A stretch of 64,000 nucleotides of DNA from Trichosanthes cucumerina (taxonomy: Eukaryota > Streptophyta > Magnoliopsida > Cucurbitales > Cucurbitaceae). Under the pieces are notes generated by a model that worked only from the letters and a program-made list of their open reading frames with translations, ran no database searches and was not told the origin of the DNA. Positions 1-11,810 of the stretch are shown here, piece after piece (the stretch's first letter is position 1; the number at the start of each line of letters is the position of its first letter). The DNA is taken from positions 26,800,601-26,864,600 of the forward strand of contig CM071839.1 in the NCBI GenBank assembly GCA_036507285.1, written 5' to 3'. Made by a program: the position numbers and the translations under genes.

Positions 1-1
1 G

Positions 2-418
2 GGCAAGGGAAAAGCCAAGGTTGTAGACAAAGGAAAGTGTTTCCACTGCAACATGGACGGGCACTGGAAGTGAAACTGCCCAAAATACCTTGCTGAGCTC
101 AAAGAGAAGAAAGGTAAATCTGATTTACTTATTCTTGAAACTTGTTTAGTGGAAAATAATGATTTTACCTGGATACTTGATTCAGGAGCCACTAATCACG
201 TTTGCTCTTCTTTTCATGAAACTAGTTCCTTCAAGGAGCTCGAAGAGGGTGAGATGACGCTCAGGGTCGGAACGGGAGACGTCGTCTCAGCTCGTGCAAT
301 GGGAGATGCCAAGTTGTTTTTTAGAGATAGATTTATCTTTTTAGAAAATCTGTATATAGTTCCTAAGATTAAGAGGAACTTAATTTCTATCTCTTGTCTA
401 ATTGAACATGGATATTGA
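2..418 (+). pseudogene. Copia-1 gag C-terminus (CCHC) and protease
   Basis: One frame from base 2 holds a zinc knuckle C-x2-C-x4-H-x4-C (codons from base 38) followed by the protease active-site triplet Asp-Ser-Gly at 179-187 in the context WILDSGATNH. An in-frame TGA at 71-73 falls inside the knuckle, where sibling elements have an Arg codon; a CGA to TGA change fits. The frame ends with TGA after the sequence LIEHGY, and the reading continues in another frame. In copia elements the knuckle packages RNA and the protease cuts the polyprotein; this copy cannot do either without readthrough. Confidence 0.88.
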
Positions 419-984
419 ATTTCTTTTTCTATCAATGAATCGTTTATTTCGAAAAAGTGTGTCAATGTTTGTTCTGCTAAGTTAGAAAACGGCTTGTATG
501 TACTTAAATCGAATCAAAACTAAAGCAATTTTGAATCATGAGATATTTAAAATTGCTAATACTCAAAGTAAAAGGCAAAGAATTTCTCATAATAATACCT
601 ATCTTTGGCATCTTAGACTTGGTCATATAAATCTCAACCGGATTGAGAGACTATCTAAGAATGGACTTCTAAACAAGTTAGAAGATGATTCTTTACCTCC
701 ATGCGAATCATGTTTGGAAGGTAAAATGACTAAGCGATATTTTACTAGAAAAGGTTATAGAGCCATAGAACTCTTATAACTTATACATTCGAATCTTTGT
801 GTTCCAGTGAATGTTAAAGCTCGAGGAGGGTACGAATATTTCATCTTTTTCATAGATGATTATTCGAGGTATGGTTATCTATACTTAATGCATCATAAGT
901 CTGAGCCTCTTTAAAAGTTCAAAGAGTATAAGGCTGAAGTAGAGAATGCATTAGGGAAAAGCATCAAAACACTTCGATCAGATC
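419..984 (+). pseudogene. Copia-1 pre-integrase and integrase N-terminal part
   Basis: The frame opened at 498 gives a GAG-pre-integrase zinc domain: LWHLRLGHINLNRIE with its two His, then the CESCLEGK Cys pair. A stop at 777-779 is followed by continuing homology (IHSNLCVPV, then FIDDYSRYGY). The first catalytic Asp of the DD35E triad, present as HSDLCGP in siblings, is Asn here. Another stop lies near 912. The stretch ends at the SD of the second catalytic motif, where the solo LTR starts one base into the next codon. Confidence 0.85.
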
Positions 985-2964
985 TGTTGGGGTTTGTGCC
1001 CTAAAACTCGTAGTTTGTATTTCTGTTCAATTATTTGTAATAAATCGTTATTACTTCAATAAAGCGTTATTGTTCTTTATCTATAATATTGCCTTTGTTT
1101 AAACCCTAAATCCAATCAACTAAACATCCAAGGCTATTAAATGAATCTTTAACTGAATGTAGTGTACATATAAAGGATCTCGGTTCGAGATACAGCCTAA
1201 AGGGTCTATAGTTAAGGGATAAGGTTTGGGTACTTTACCTTGGTAAAACTATGGATGTGGCCAACTTTGTATTTGATACAAACACTGTGATCCCAACGTG
1301 TTCATGTAGATGACATGTGAGTGGGGATATCCTATGTAATGAGATTACATAAGATCGGACCACGAAATAACAACCTCTAGCTGCAACTCCGTTGACTAGT
1401 TAGGTTTCTATTTCGCTAGGATGACCTAGGCAACTTGATCTCAATCCTAAGCAGGTTACGACCTCCTGTTCCCGAGGGATTGTCCTTTGGCTAGTATGGG
1501 TGAGAGTGGCACTTTCGCCGACTCAATATGCCTACCTTCTTGGGGACAAGACCGAGTGAGCGGCTGGGAACTTAACTTGGCAAGATGGAATTCACTCATT
1601 CCCGCCTACTAGGGTAAGTAGAGGAATGTTCCCTTAAGTGGTGTCTCCGAGACTTGAACAAAGGGTCCGACCCTCTCATTGGCCCGAGACGGACTCTGTT
1701 TGTTGGTAGGACCACAAACAAATTGTTCATTAGAGAGAGCCTTTGGTACTTAAGGTACAAGATGTAACCGAGGATAAAACGGTAATTTGACCCAGCTAGT
1801 GTTACGAACATTCGTGAAGGATTGACTTGCTGTTATTGGTCAATATCAGTGGACACAGAAATATATCTGCAGTGAGAAGAGTGCAGCTGTGGGACTTTAG
1901 TGGAGTGTTCCCGCAGTTAACGAATGTTGAGTGGGAGGTTAATGAGATTAACCGAGCAATCTCGTATCGTTGGAGCTTCTGATCGGTAGGTCCATAAGGT
2001 GCACCTTCTAGCTCGTAAAGGGTTCTTAGATAATTTGAATTTGAAATGTTTAAATTCATAAGAGAATAAAGTTAATGTATATTGATACGATATAATATAT
2101 AGTTTTGGAACTATATATTATATGTTTAATGTGAATATGATTCATATTAAAATTACATGAGAGAATTAAATATTTGAAAAAGTTCAAATATTATATTCAA
2201 ATATGAATGTGATTCATATTTGAAAACTATAGGTTAAAATTTAATGTGCATTAGATGTGCATTAAAACTATAGGATAAGGGGATAAATGATTAAATGTGA
2301 TTTAATCTAAATTAAACATAAGATATTTAATTAATTAAATATGATTTAATTAATTATTAATTAGATTAATCAATTTTATTAATTTAATTGTTAAATTAAT
2401 GGGAACGTGCCAGGAGGACACGTTCCCACTTCCCTCCAACTCCCCATCGATAGGGAGTGGGGGAAGTTTATTCCTCTGACGTGCTTCTTCTCTAATTGTT
2501 AGAGGTGAAGCAAATCCATTAATGATTTGACAATTGATTCAATAGATCAGATTGATTGAAGGCTGCAAGAATTCTCTCTCTCTCACACTCTCATTCCCAA
2601 AATTCCAATTGTTCGATCCTTCCCACCTAAGGAAGATCTAAGAACTCAGAGATATAGAAGGTGTTCTCTGTTGGTGGTGTTCTGTTGGAGAAAAACAGAG
2701 AACTTTTGGAAGTTCCTGAGTTGGTGTAAAGCTTGGAGCAAGGAGTTGCTAAGGAAATTCTACAAAGGTATTCCTTCTTTCCTCTTTAGTTTAATTGTTA
2801 AACTTTAGTATGTTTGTATGCATTTATCCATGCCTAATTAGATTATAAATTCCATGTTTGTTCTGTTTTGTCAATCTATGGGTTTTTTCATTTCAACCAA
2901 AACAAACTTGCATATTACGATTCCAAACTCGTTTTCGTTGCTCAAGGGGATCTAATCTCCATCA
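985..2964 (+). repeat. Solo copia LTR (S1) in the Copia-1 integrase
   Basis: Starts TGTTGGGGTTTGTGCC and ends with a CA near 2964, in a context like the GGGGATTTTCATTCCCTTCA end of the other LTRs. Its first 250 bases closely match the 3' LTR of Copia-1 (5373 onward), so it is the same subfamily. No internal domain lies beside it, and the integrase resumes at about 2965 with RGGEY. The flanks AGATC (980-984) and CAATC (2963-2967) are a poor duplication, so the exact right edge is uncertain by a few bases. A very AT-rich stretch lies at 2080-2400. No gene is seen in it. Confidence 0.85.
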
Positions 2965-3779
2965 ATCGAGGTGGAGAGTATATGGATTTGAGATTCCAGG
3001 ACTATTTGATAGAACATGGAATTAAATCTCAACTCTCAGCACCTAATACACCACAGCAAAATGGTGTGTCAGAAAGGAGAAATAGAACCTTGTTGGACAT
3101 GGTTCGACCTATGATGAGCTATGCTCAATTGGCTGCCTCGTTTTGGGGATACGCAGTAGAGACTACAATTCAAATCTTGAACACTGTTCCATCAAAGAGT
3201 GTTTCAGAAACACCTTTTCAATTGTGGAAGGGGCGTAAACCTAGTTTACAACACTTCAGGATTTGGGGTTGTCCGGCACACGTGCTAGTTACAAACTCAA
3301 AGAAACTGGAACCTCGTTTAAGATTATGCCAATTTATTGGCTATCCCAAAGAAACGAGAGGTGGTCTTTTCTACGACCCACAAGAAAACAAGGTGATTGT
3401 ATCGACAAATGCCACTTTCTTGGAGGAAGATCACATGAGGAACCATAAACCACGTAGTAAACTAGTACTAAATGAAGCTACAGATGAACCAACAAGAGTT
3501 GTTGATCAAGCTGGACCTTCATCAAGAGTTGATGAAGAAGCCAACACATCAAGTCAGTCTCGTCCTTCTCAATCGTTGGGTATGCCTCGACGCAGTGGAA
3601 GGGTTTCTTCCCAACCTAACCGCTACTTGGGTTTAGCTGAAACTCAAGTCGTCATACCTGATGACGGCGTAGAAGATCCATTGTCTTATAGACAGTCAAT
3701 GAATGACGTAGACAAGGACCAATGGATCAAAGTCATGGACCTTGAAATGGAGTCAATGTACTTCAATTCAGTATGGTAA
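2965..3779 (+). pseudogene. Copia-1 integrase C-terminal part and start of RT
   Basis: Open frame from the end of the solo LTR. It shows RGGEYMDLRFQDYLIEHG, then NGVSERRNRT carrying the catalytic Glu, 35 residues from the Asp codon left of the solo LTR. The integrase C-terminal region follows (FRIWGCPAHVL, then FIGYPKETRGGLFYDP), then a Ser/Pro-rich linker and the RT entry motif DKDQWIKVMDLEMESM. A TAA at 3777-3779 ends the frame just after the motif FNSVW; homology continues directly (LVDKPEGVRPIGYKWIYKRK). Confidence 0.88.
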
Positions 3780-5248
3780 CTTGTAGACAAACCTGAAGGG
3801 GTGAGACCCATAGGGTATAAATGGATCTATAAGAGAAAGAGAGATGCAACCGGAAAGGTACAGACCTTTAAGGTTAGACTTGTAGCAAAGGATTTACCGA
3901 AAGGGAAGGAGTTGACTATGAGGAAACTTTTTCCCCTGTTGCTATGCTTAAGTCTATTAGGATACTCTTGTCCATAGCCGCATTTTATGATTATGAAATT
4001 TGGCAAATGGACGTCAAGACTGCCTTTTTGAATGGTAATCTTGACGAGAGCATCTATATGTCTCAGCCCGAAAGGTTCATAACCCAAGGTTAGAAGCAAA
4101 AAGTTTGCAAGCTCGATTGATCCATTTATGGGTTGAAACAAGCATCTAGATCTTGGAACATAAGATTTGATACTGCGATCAAGTCTTGTGGTTTTGACCA
4201 AAACGTTGATGAGCCTTGTGTTTACAAGAGGATCATCAACAACAAAGTAGCTTTCTTAGTGCTTTATGTGGATGATATCCTACTCATTGAGAATGATGTA
4301 GGATACCTTACTGACATAAAGATTTGGTTGGCGACCCAGTTCCAAATGAAAGATTTGGGAGAGGCACAATATGTTCTTGGGATTAAGATTTTCAGGAATC
4401 GCAAGAACAGAACGCTAGCTCTATCTCAAGAATCTTATATCGATAAAATGTTGGCTCGATATTCGATGCAGAATTCCAAGAAGGGCTTATTACCCTTCAG
4501 GCATGGAGTTCATCTGTCTAAGGAACAGTGTCCTAAGACATCTCAAGAAGTTGAGGATACGAGACGTATTCCCTCTGCCTCCGTAGTAGGTAGCTTAATG
4601 TATGGTATGTTGTGCACAAGGTTAAACATTTACTATGCAATGGGAATAGTTAGTAGGTACCAATCCAATCCAAGGTTAGACCACTGGACCGCAGTTAAAA
4701 ATATCCTCAACTATCTTAAGAGAACGAGGGACTCTACGCTTGTGTATGGGACTAAGGATTTGATCCTTACTGGATACACTGATTCTGATTTTCAAACCGA
4801 TAAGGATTCTAGGAAATCTACATCGAGATCAGTTTTCACCCTTAACGGGGGAGCTATAGTATGGCGAAGCATCAAGCAGGGATGCATCGCTGACTCCACG
4901 ATGGAGGTTGAGTATGTCACTGCTTGTGAAGCAGCTAAAGAGGGTGTTTGGCTAAGGAAATTCCTTACTGATTTGGAAGTTGTTCCAAATATGGAACTTT
5001 TCATCACCTTATACTGTGACAACAGTGGTGCGGTAGCCAATTCGAAGGAGCCTCGCAACCATAATCGAGGCAAGCACATCGAGAGGAAGTATCACCTGAT
5101 ATAAGAAATAGTGCAACGAGGAGATGTGACAGTCACGAATATCGCTTCGGAGCACAACATTGTTGATCCGTTTACAAAGACTCTCACGACTAAAGTGTTC
5201 GAGGGTCATCTGGAAAGTCTAGGTCTACGAGATATGTACATAGGCTAA
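3780..5248 (+). pseudogene. Copia-1 reverse transcriptase and RNase H
   Basis: The RT N-terminal third (3780-4130) is shifted between frames. From 4133 a long frame covers GLKQASRSW-type palm sequence, the active site YVDD (4265-4276, intact), then RNase H with DSDFQTDKDSRKST, ADSTMEVEY and YCDNSGAV, the acidic residues expected for RNase HI. A TAA at 5102-5104 interrupts, but the same frame continues through HIERKYHLI-x-EIVQRGDVTV and FTKTLTTKVFEGH to a natural stop at 5246-5248. The RNase H end is followed by the usual short 3' UTR and polypurine tract. Confidence 0.9.
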
Positions 5249-5361
5249 TCTAGGGCAAGTGTGAGATATGTAATGGGGTATATGGATGCCCTAGTTTATT
5301 GTATTTTTATCTCTTTAACCACTGTTTTAGATTATGATGTACCCCACTAAAGTTTTAGTTC

Positions 5362-5372
5362 AAGTTGGAGTT
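5362..5372 (+). promoter_or_regulatory. Polypurine tract of Copia-1
   Basis: AAGTTGGAGTT ends directly at the TG of the 3' LTR. Sibling elements have AAGTGGGAGTT at the same place. This is the plus-strand DNA primer site used in reverse transcription. Confidence 0.75.
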
Positions 5373-5634
5373 TGTTGGGGTTTAGGTCCTAAAACTCATA
5401 GTTTGTAATTATGTTCTAATTATTGTAATAAAGTTTTATTATTTCAATAAAGAGTTATTGTTCGTTATTTACGATATTGCCATTGTTTTAACCCTAAATC
5501 CAATAAACTAAACATGCAAGGTTGTAAAATGTATCTTTAACTGAATGTAGTGTACATATAAAGGATCTCGGTTCGAGATACAGCCTAAAAGGTTTATAGT
5601 AAGGGGATAAAGTTTGGGTACCTTACCTTGGTAA
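5373..5634 (+). repeat. Copia-1 3' LTR, truncated
   Basis: Begins TGTTGGGGTTTAGGTCC and matches the start of solo LTR S1. It stops after CCTTGGTAA at 5634, where the TGTTGGGATGTATGTCC end of Copia-5 begins. In S1 the corresponding sequence continues with AACTATGGATG. The rest of this LTR is not found in the window; it would lie beyond the missing 3' end of Copia-5. Confidence 0.85.
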
Positions 5635-6159
5635 TGTTGGGATGTATGTCCTAATCTCGTTTAGTTTGTAATTTACCATTTGAAATTAATAAGAGTTATT
5701 TATTTCATCATTTTGTGTCTCGCAAATTTTACAAACTTTGTCCAATAAACTAAGCTCCAGGGTCATTGAATTTATTAGAGAACAAGAACTTGAACGGTAT
5801 GTAGTGGACACACAAGGAGGATCACGTTCGAGTTAATGACCCGAACGGTCTACAGTATATGGATAGGGTTGGAGACCTAATCCTAGATACGTTGTAGATG
5901 TGACCCGCTTTGTATTAGATATAAACGAGGTGATCTGACTCGTTCATGTGGTTGACATGTGAGTGGGGGCATCCTTTGCAATGAGTTTGTATAAGACCGG
6001 ACCTTGAATTATTACACCTACTAATGTAACACCGTTAACAGTATGGGACTAATAACTTCGTAGATGACCATTAGTGGCTCGACTTGAATCTTGAGCGTGT
6101 TATGGACTCCTGTTTGCAGGGGTATGTCCTTTGACTAGTACGGGTGAGGGTGGTCACAG
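5635..6159 (+). repeat. Copia-5 5' LTR, left part
   Basis: Starts TGTTGGGATGTATGTCC and runs to GGTGGTCACAG, where the inverted LTR end TGAAGGGAATC of Copia-2 begins. The last five bases, CACAG (6155-6159), pair with AACAG (35689-35693) as the target duplication of Copia-2, with one mismatch. The left edge is a clean TG after GGTAA of the Copia-1 LTR. Confidence 0.88.
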
Positions 6160-7720
6160 TGAAGGGAATCGAATCCCGCAGCGGAAGCGATTGTAAATCG
6201 CGCGCTCTCGATTTAGTTACAACGATTTCATTCAAGAACGTAAACAACTAGATTAAGTATAAAATAGAATATGGACAACAAGAAATATTACCTTTGAAGA
6301 ACCTTTCTTCAAGTGCTCCTCCTCTCTCACGATCAAGATCTCAGCAACACGAACCACGAATGGACTAAGACACGACCACTGGATCTTCTCTGTTGTTCTC
6401 TAGGTGGGGGAGGAATGTGGGTTCCCCTTAGGTAATATGAGATGTTGTGAGAGAGAGATTGTGGGTTTGGAAGCTTTCCAACAACACAATCAAATGGCAC
6501 TCTATTTCTCTTAACCTAGTTGCATCTCATGCAACCATATATATAAGGAAATAGGATGGAAATGACCATCCTACCCTTCCTTTATTCTCTCATTAGTATA
6601 TGGTTTATATGTGAATCTAATTCACATTAAAACTATATATTATATCAATTATATCATATACAATTGATATAACACCTCATGTATGAAATTTGAACACTTC
6701 AATTTCATTCCTAACTTTATACCCTCAATATAACCATGTTGAGCCAACTGAGGGACCTAATGGACCTACAGTTCATGAGCTCCAATGATATGAGATTGAC
6801 TGATCAAACTCTTTGATCCAGTTAATCAATATTCATTAGCTACAAGTCACTCCACTATAGACTTGTAGTTGCACTCTCCTCACTGTAGATTATATTGTGT
6901 CCACAGATATAATCATTACCCATGAGTCAACCCTTCACAGGTTGTTCGTAATTACAGCTGGGTCAAATTATCGTTTTACACCTGTGATTACCTCTTTGTT
7001 CCTTAAGCACCACTGATCCTCTAATGAACAACAAGTCTACGGTCCTACCATAGACTCATACCCTCATAGAGGGCGGGGCCCCGTTGTTCAAGACCTGGAG
7101 TTAGTTCTTAAGGGAGCAACCTATCTAATTCCTTAGTGTAGGAATGAGTGAATTCCATCTTACATAGTTAAGTTCCCAGGTACCTACGAGGTTTTGTCCC
7201 TGAGAAGATAGGCTTATTGAGTCGGCTACAGGACACTTTCACCTATACTAGTCTAAGGACAAACACCTATAAGCAGGAGTTCTTAACTTGCTCAGGATTC
7301 AGGTCGAGTCACTAATGATCATCTATAAATTACTAGTTTTATCCTGTTAACGGTGTTACACTGGTTAGACTAATAATTTGCGATCCAGTCTTGTATGAAC
7401 TCTTCATACAAGATGCCCCCACTCGCATGTCAACTACATGAATGAGTTGGATTACCTCATTTGTACTAATTACAAAGTGGGTCCCATCCATGGTGTTACC
7501 AGAATGAGGTTTCCAACCTTATTCTTATACCATAGACCATTTAGGTTATATTCTTGAACTCAACCCAAATAGTGTCCTCTACACTGATGTTCAAGATATA
7601 TGTTATAACCTTGGAGCTTAGTTTATTGGATTTATAAAGCAAGACTGTAATTCTTTCAAAACAAATAACTCTTTATTTAATTGATCAAAATTACACAAGT
7701 TTAGGGCATAAATCCCAACA
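6160..7720 (-). repeat. Copia-2 3' LTR
   Basis: Plus-strand ends are TGAAGGGAATCGAATCCCG and CATAAATCCCAACA, the inverse of a TG...CA LTR. It matches 34125-35688 along its length. A TATATATA box on the minus strand lies near 6536-6545. It contains no gene. Confidence 0.92.
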
Positions 7721-7731
7721 ATCTCCCACTT
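7721..7731 (-). promoter_or_regulatory. Polypurine tract of Copia-2
   Basis: Minus-strand AAGTGGGAGAT abuts the 3' LTR. It is the plus-strand primer site and confirms the minus orientation. Confidence 0.8.
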
Positions 7732-7826
7732 GACCTAAAGCTTGTGGAGTACTAAAACATTACAGTAACGTAAATACAATAAACTAGGGCATTTAAACCC
7801 CTTTGTACATAATACTCCCACTTGCC

Positions 7827-8304
7827 CTAGTTGGGGAAGACTTGTAAACCTAGACCTTCTAGGTGACTCTCAAATACTTTAGCCGTGAGAGCCTTTGTGA
7901 AAGGATCAGAAATGTTGTGCTCTGAGGCTATCTTCGTGACAATCACGTCTTTTCTATGCACGATCTCTTGAATGAGATGATATTTTCGTTCAATGTGCTT
8001 TCCCCTCTTGTGACTTCGGGGTTCCCTCGAATTTGCCACTGCACCACTGTTATCGCAATACAACGTGATGGGCAAAGTCATATTTGGAACAACTTTCAAA
8101 TTTAGCATGAATTTCCTTAACCAAACAACCTCTTTAGCTGCTACATATTCGGCCTCCATGGTGGAATCAGCGATGCATCCTTGCTTGACGCTTCACCATA
8201 CTACAACTCCTCCGTTAAGAGTAAATACGGACCCTGATGTAGATTTCCTAGAATCTTTATCAGTCTGAAAGTCAGAATCCGTGTATCCTGTAAGGATCAG
8301 ATCC
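7827..8304 (-). pseudogene. Copia-2 RNase H
   Basis: Minus strand. The segment starts at the LILTGYTDSDFQTDK motif and runs through ADSTMEAEY, YCDNSGAVANSREPRSHKR and HNISDPFTKAL to the stop at 7827. An in-frame TGA (plus-strand 8193-8195) replaces the Arg of the VVW-R-S motif, the same codon that is TGA in Copia-3. Four residues are absent after EYVAA compared with siblings. The upstream edge at about 8304 is a deletion joint with the RT entry segment, so RNase H is no longer preceded by an RT core. Confidence 0.85.
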
Positions 8305-8953
8305 TTAGCCCTTTCCATCTACACCACGCTTTCTCTTGTAGATCCACTTACAACCTATAGGTTTTACCCCATCAAGCTTATCTACAAGATCCGAAACAAA
8401 ATTGAAGTACATAGACTCTATTTCTTGGTCCATGGCTATGACCCATTTGTCTTTGTCTTTGTCAACCATTGCTTGATTATAAGTCAATGGATCCTCGCAG
8501 TTGTCATCTAGTATAACAACTTGGGTTTCAGTTAAATCCATGTAACGGTCAGGTTGTATTATAACCCTCCCACTACGTCGATGCATACTCAACTCTTGAG
8601 ATGGACTCTCTTGACTAGACAAACCAGTATCAACAACTCTTGTTGACGTACTAGTTTTATTTGCAACATTTGCTATTGTTTCGTCTAACTCACTCAACAC
8701 AACTTTACTTTTTGGTTTGTGGTCCCTTATGTGGTCCTCCTCTAAGAAAATGGTATTTGTTGATACAAAAACCTTATCTTCCTGAGGATCATAGAATAAA
8801 CCGCCTCTGGTTTCTTTTGGGTATCCTACGAATAGGCATAACTTTGAACGTGAATCCAACTTCTTTGGATTTGTCACAAGCTCATGTGTTGGACAACCCC
8901 ATATCCTGAAGTGATATAAACTACCTTTACGTCATTTTCAGAGTTCAAAAGGT
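8305..8953 (-). pseudogene. Copia-2 integrase C-terminal region and RT entry
   Basis: Minus strand, open from about 8953 (FRIWGCPTHELVTNPKKL) through CLFVGYPKETRGGLFYDP and the linker to DKDKWVIAMDQEIESMYFN and IGCKWIYKRKRGVDGKG. It then runs directly into RNase H sequence at 8304. In siblings about 1 kb of RT palm, including YVDD, lies between these points. The deletion joint carries ATGG, which both parent sites share, suggesting a short-homology deletion. Confidence 0.87.
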
Positions 8954-9085
8954 GTTTCAGAAACACTTTTTGAGGGCACATTATTCAAAATGTATATTGC
9001 AGTCTCCACTGCGTAACCCCAAAAGGAACTAGGGAGATGAGCATAACTCATCATTGATCGAACCATGTCCAACAAGGTTCTATTT

Positions 9086-9877
9086 TCACCTTCCGATACA
9101 GTTTTCTTTGTGGTGGTGCAGGGAGTTTGAGAGTTGGGATGTAATTCTATGTTCTATCATATAGTTCTGGAATTTTAAATCCATGTACTCTCCACCTCGA
9201 TCCGATCGAAGTGTTTTAATAGTTTTACCTAATTGATTTTCAATCTCAGTCTTGAATTCCTTGAACTTTTCAAGTGTTTCAGACTTGTGGTGCATTAGGT
9301 AAATATGTCCAAATCTAGAATAATCATCTATAAAAGAGATGAAATATTCATATCCTCCCCTTGCTTTAACATTCATCGGACCACAAAGGTCTGAATGTAT
9401 AAGCTCTAGAGGGTCTTTGGCTCTATAACCTTTTCCACTAAAAGGTCTTTTAGTCATTTTGCCTTCTAGGCAGGATTCACATACTGGCAAAGAGTTTTCT
9501 TCTAACTCGTTTAGAAGTCCGTTCTTTACCAATCTCTCAATCCTATTGAGATTAATGTGACCCAATCTTAGATGCCAAAGATGAGCATTCTCTTTAGAAG
9601 AAATTTTACGTTTCTTAGTTTGTGTGTTTGCAGTTTTAAATAATTCAGTGTTCAAAATCATTTTGATTGAATTAGGCCTTAAAACATACAATCTATTTTC
9701 TAATGAAGCTGAACATATTTCTATATCTTTCTTCAAAATAAACACTTTATTCATTGAAAAAGAAACAGAAATACAATGTTCTATGAGGCAAGAAATGGAA
9801 ATAAGATTTCTAGTAAACCCTGGTATCACTAATATATTGTCCAACAATATATATTTGTTGCCAAAATAAAGCTTCAT
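9086..9877 (-). pseudogene. Copia-2 protease C-terminus, pre-integrase and integrase core
   Basis: 263 codons on the minus strand. The start is the C-terminal protease part (ILLDNILVIPGFTRNLIS). Next is the pre-integrase zinc domain (LWHLRLGHINLNR and CESCLEGK), then the integrase with HSDLCGPMN, FIDDYSRFGH and RSDRGGEY. The first two catalytic Asp are intact. A frameshift after SQLS replaces the segment with the catalytic Glu, so the triad is incomplete in frame. The rest of the integrase (8954-9085) is in another frame. Confidence 0.88.
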
Positions 9878-10012
9878 CGTGCCTACTGCTACAGGTGAGA
9901 CAACTTCTCCATTTCCAACCCGGAGCGTTATCTCTCCTTTCTGAAGTCACGCCGAGAATCAATTCCACGAAAAAAGAAGAGTAAACATGATTAGTGGCGC
10001 CTGAATCAAGTA
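9878..10012 (-). pseudogene. Copia-2 protease, segment downstream of the Copia-3 insertion
   Basis: Minus strand. Codons for Asp-Ser-Gly-Ala-Thr-Asn-His lie at the right edge (about 9985-10007) and continue to ITLRVGNGEVV. The segment upstream of the active site is 8 kb away at 18264, beyond Copia-3. AAGTA at 10008-10012 is one copy of the Copia-3 target duplication; joining it to 18264 restores a WILDSGA reading. Confidence 0.85.
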
Positions 10013-11808
10013 TGTTGGGATTTTTGTCATAATCTCGTGTTTGTAAATTACTATTTGAAATTAATAAGAGTTATTTATTTCATTATTTTGTGTCTCGCAA
10101 TATGTATAAACTTTTCGAATAAACTAAGCTTCAGGATCATTGAATTTATGAGAGAACTAGAACTTGAACGGTGTGTAGTGGACACACGGGGAGGATCATA
10201 TTCGAGTTAATGACCCGAACGGTCTACAGTATATGGATAGGGTTGGAGACCTAATCCTGGATACACTGTGGATGCGACCCGCTTTGTATTAGATACAAGC
10301 GAGGTGATCGACTCGTTCATGTGGTTGACATGCGAGTGAGGGCATCCCTGCAATGAGATTGTACAAGATTGGACCGTGAATTATTAGACCTCACGATGTA
10401 ACACCGCTGTTGTGATGGGACTAATAACCGTAGATGACCATAAGTGACTCGACACGAATCTCGACCGTATTACGGACTCCGGTCTGCGAAGTGCGTCCTT
10501 TGACTAGTACGGGTGAGGGTGGTCACGATTACTCGCCCAATATGCCTATCTTCTCGAGGGCGAGGACCAAGTAGGAGGCGGGAACTTAAGCACGCGAGAT
10601 GGAATTCACTCGTTCGCCTTTAGGGAAACTAGAGGGTTGTTCCCTTAAGTCTTTGTCTCGTGGCTTGGACAACGGCAGCGCCCACCTTATCACCGCCCGA
10701 GAAGGGTGTTATGTATGGTTGGACCATCACAATATGTTGTTCATTAGAGGAGCGGTGGGGACTTAAAAAACAAGAGGTAGACACGAGGGGTAAAGCGGTA
10801 ATTTGACCCGATCGTGTCTCACGAACAACTGTGAAGGGTCGACTCATGGGCATTGGTTATATCGGTGGACACGTAATATTCTCGTTGCGACGGGAGTGCA
10901 CTACGGGCTATAGTGGAGTGTTATCGTAGCTAATGAATGTTGATTAACCAGTCAAAGAGTTTGTGAGTTAATCTCGTATCATTGAGAGCACATCCTTTGT
11001 AGGTCCATTAGGTCCCTCGGTTGGCTCAATCTGGGTTAAAAGAAGGGTTAATGTTTTGGTATGAAATTGAAGTGTTCAATTTCACTTTAAGGGCATTTAT
11101 GTCATTTATATGAGATATGAATGATATAATATATAGTTTAATGTGAATGAGATTCATAATAAACTATAGGTTAGCCTAATTGTTGAATTAGACCTAATTG
11201 GAGAAATTAATTCAGAGAAATTAAATTGGATATGATTCAATTTAATTAAACCACAATTATTGCAAATGTGATTTGCAATATGAGATATGAGATATCTTAT
11301 ATTATGTGGTTATGCAAATGAGATTTGCATAACCTATGGTTGTGGTAAAGTGGTAATAATGTGGAGATTTTAACTCCATGATTATTCCACTATATAATCC
11401 CTTCTTGCAAGAAGGAATTGAAGCAATCTCTCATTTTTTGGATTCTCGCCCAAAAAGAAGAGAATTCTCTCTCACTTTCTCTCAACTCTCTTCCCTCTCC
11501 AAAACACCAAAAGTCCCACCATTTTCCTTCTTCCAAAGGAAGAACAACCGAGAAGGTCGTTGGTGGTGTTCGGATTTTGTTCGAGAAAGTTTTCATTGAG
11601 ATCGAGAAGCACGAAGTGTTCGTGACCGAGGAAAAACCTTGAAGAGAGTCTTCAACAAGTAAGTAGTTTTATCTTGCTGTAATTTCTTCCTTTCTAGTAT
11701 GTTTAGCCTAGATCTAATAGTTAGATCATTTTTTACAAAATCAAGTATTGTAATGATACCATGACGATCCGATCGTCTTCCTCTGCGCGGGGATTTTCAT
11801 TCCCTTCA
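10013..11808 (+). repeat. Copia-3 5' LTR
   Basis: 1796 bases from TGTTGGGATTTTTGTC to CATTCCCTTCA. The same ends occur at 16776-18258. It contains a TATATAA box at 11391-11397, about 415 bases before the LTR end, which would place transcription start in its last quarter. No gene is seen. Short ORFs on both strands at 11378-11642 are not conserved protein families known to me. Confidence 0.95.
11391..11397 (+). promoter_or_regulatory. Candidate TATA box of the Copia-3 5' LTR
   Basis: TATATAA in the context CCACTATATAATCCC. The same box stands at the equivalent place in the 3' LTR (about 17841) and as TATATAAA in Copia-4 and Copia-5. The start site itself is not visible. Confidence 0.55.
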
Positions 11809-11810
11809 AT

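Larger units (their letters stand above)
1..5634 (+). mobile_element. Copia-1, degraded Ty1/copia element (5' part outside window)
   Basis: Read in order: gag zinc knuckle, aspartic protease, pre-integrase, integrase, RT, RNase H, polypurine tract and the first 262 bases of a 3' LTR. The order integrase before RT defines copia. Its 5' LTR and most of gag lie before base 1. A solo LTR interrupts the integrase at 985-2964, and the 3' LTR is cut at 5634 by Copia-5. Coding frames carry several stops and shifts, so the element is dead. It is the oldest layer visible on the left side. Confidence 0.93.

Noticed and set aside
11378..11642. Overlapping small ORFs on both strands near the LTR end (again at 17828-18113, 20567-20914, 28593-28940)
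   Set aside because: They lie within LTR sequence, repeat with every LTR copy, overlap in several frames and match no family I know.
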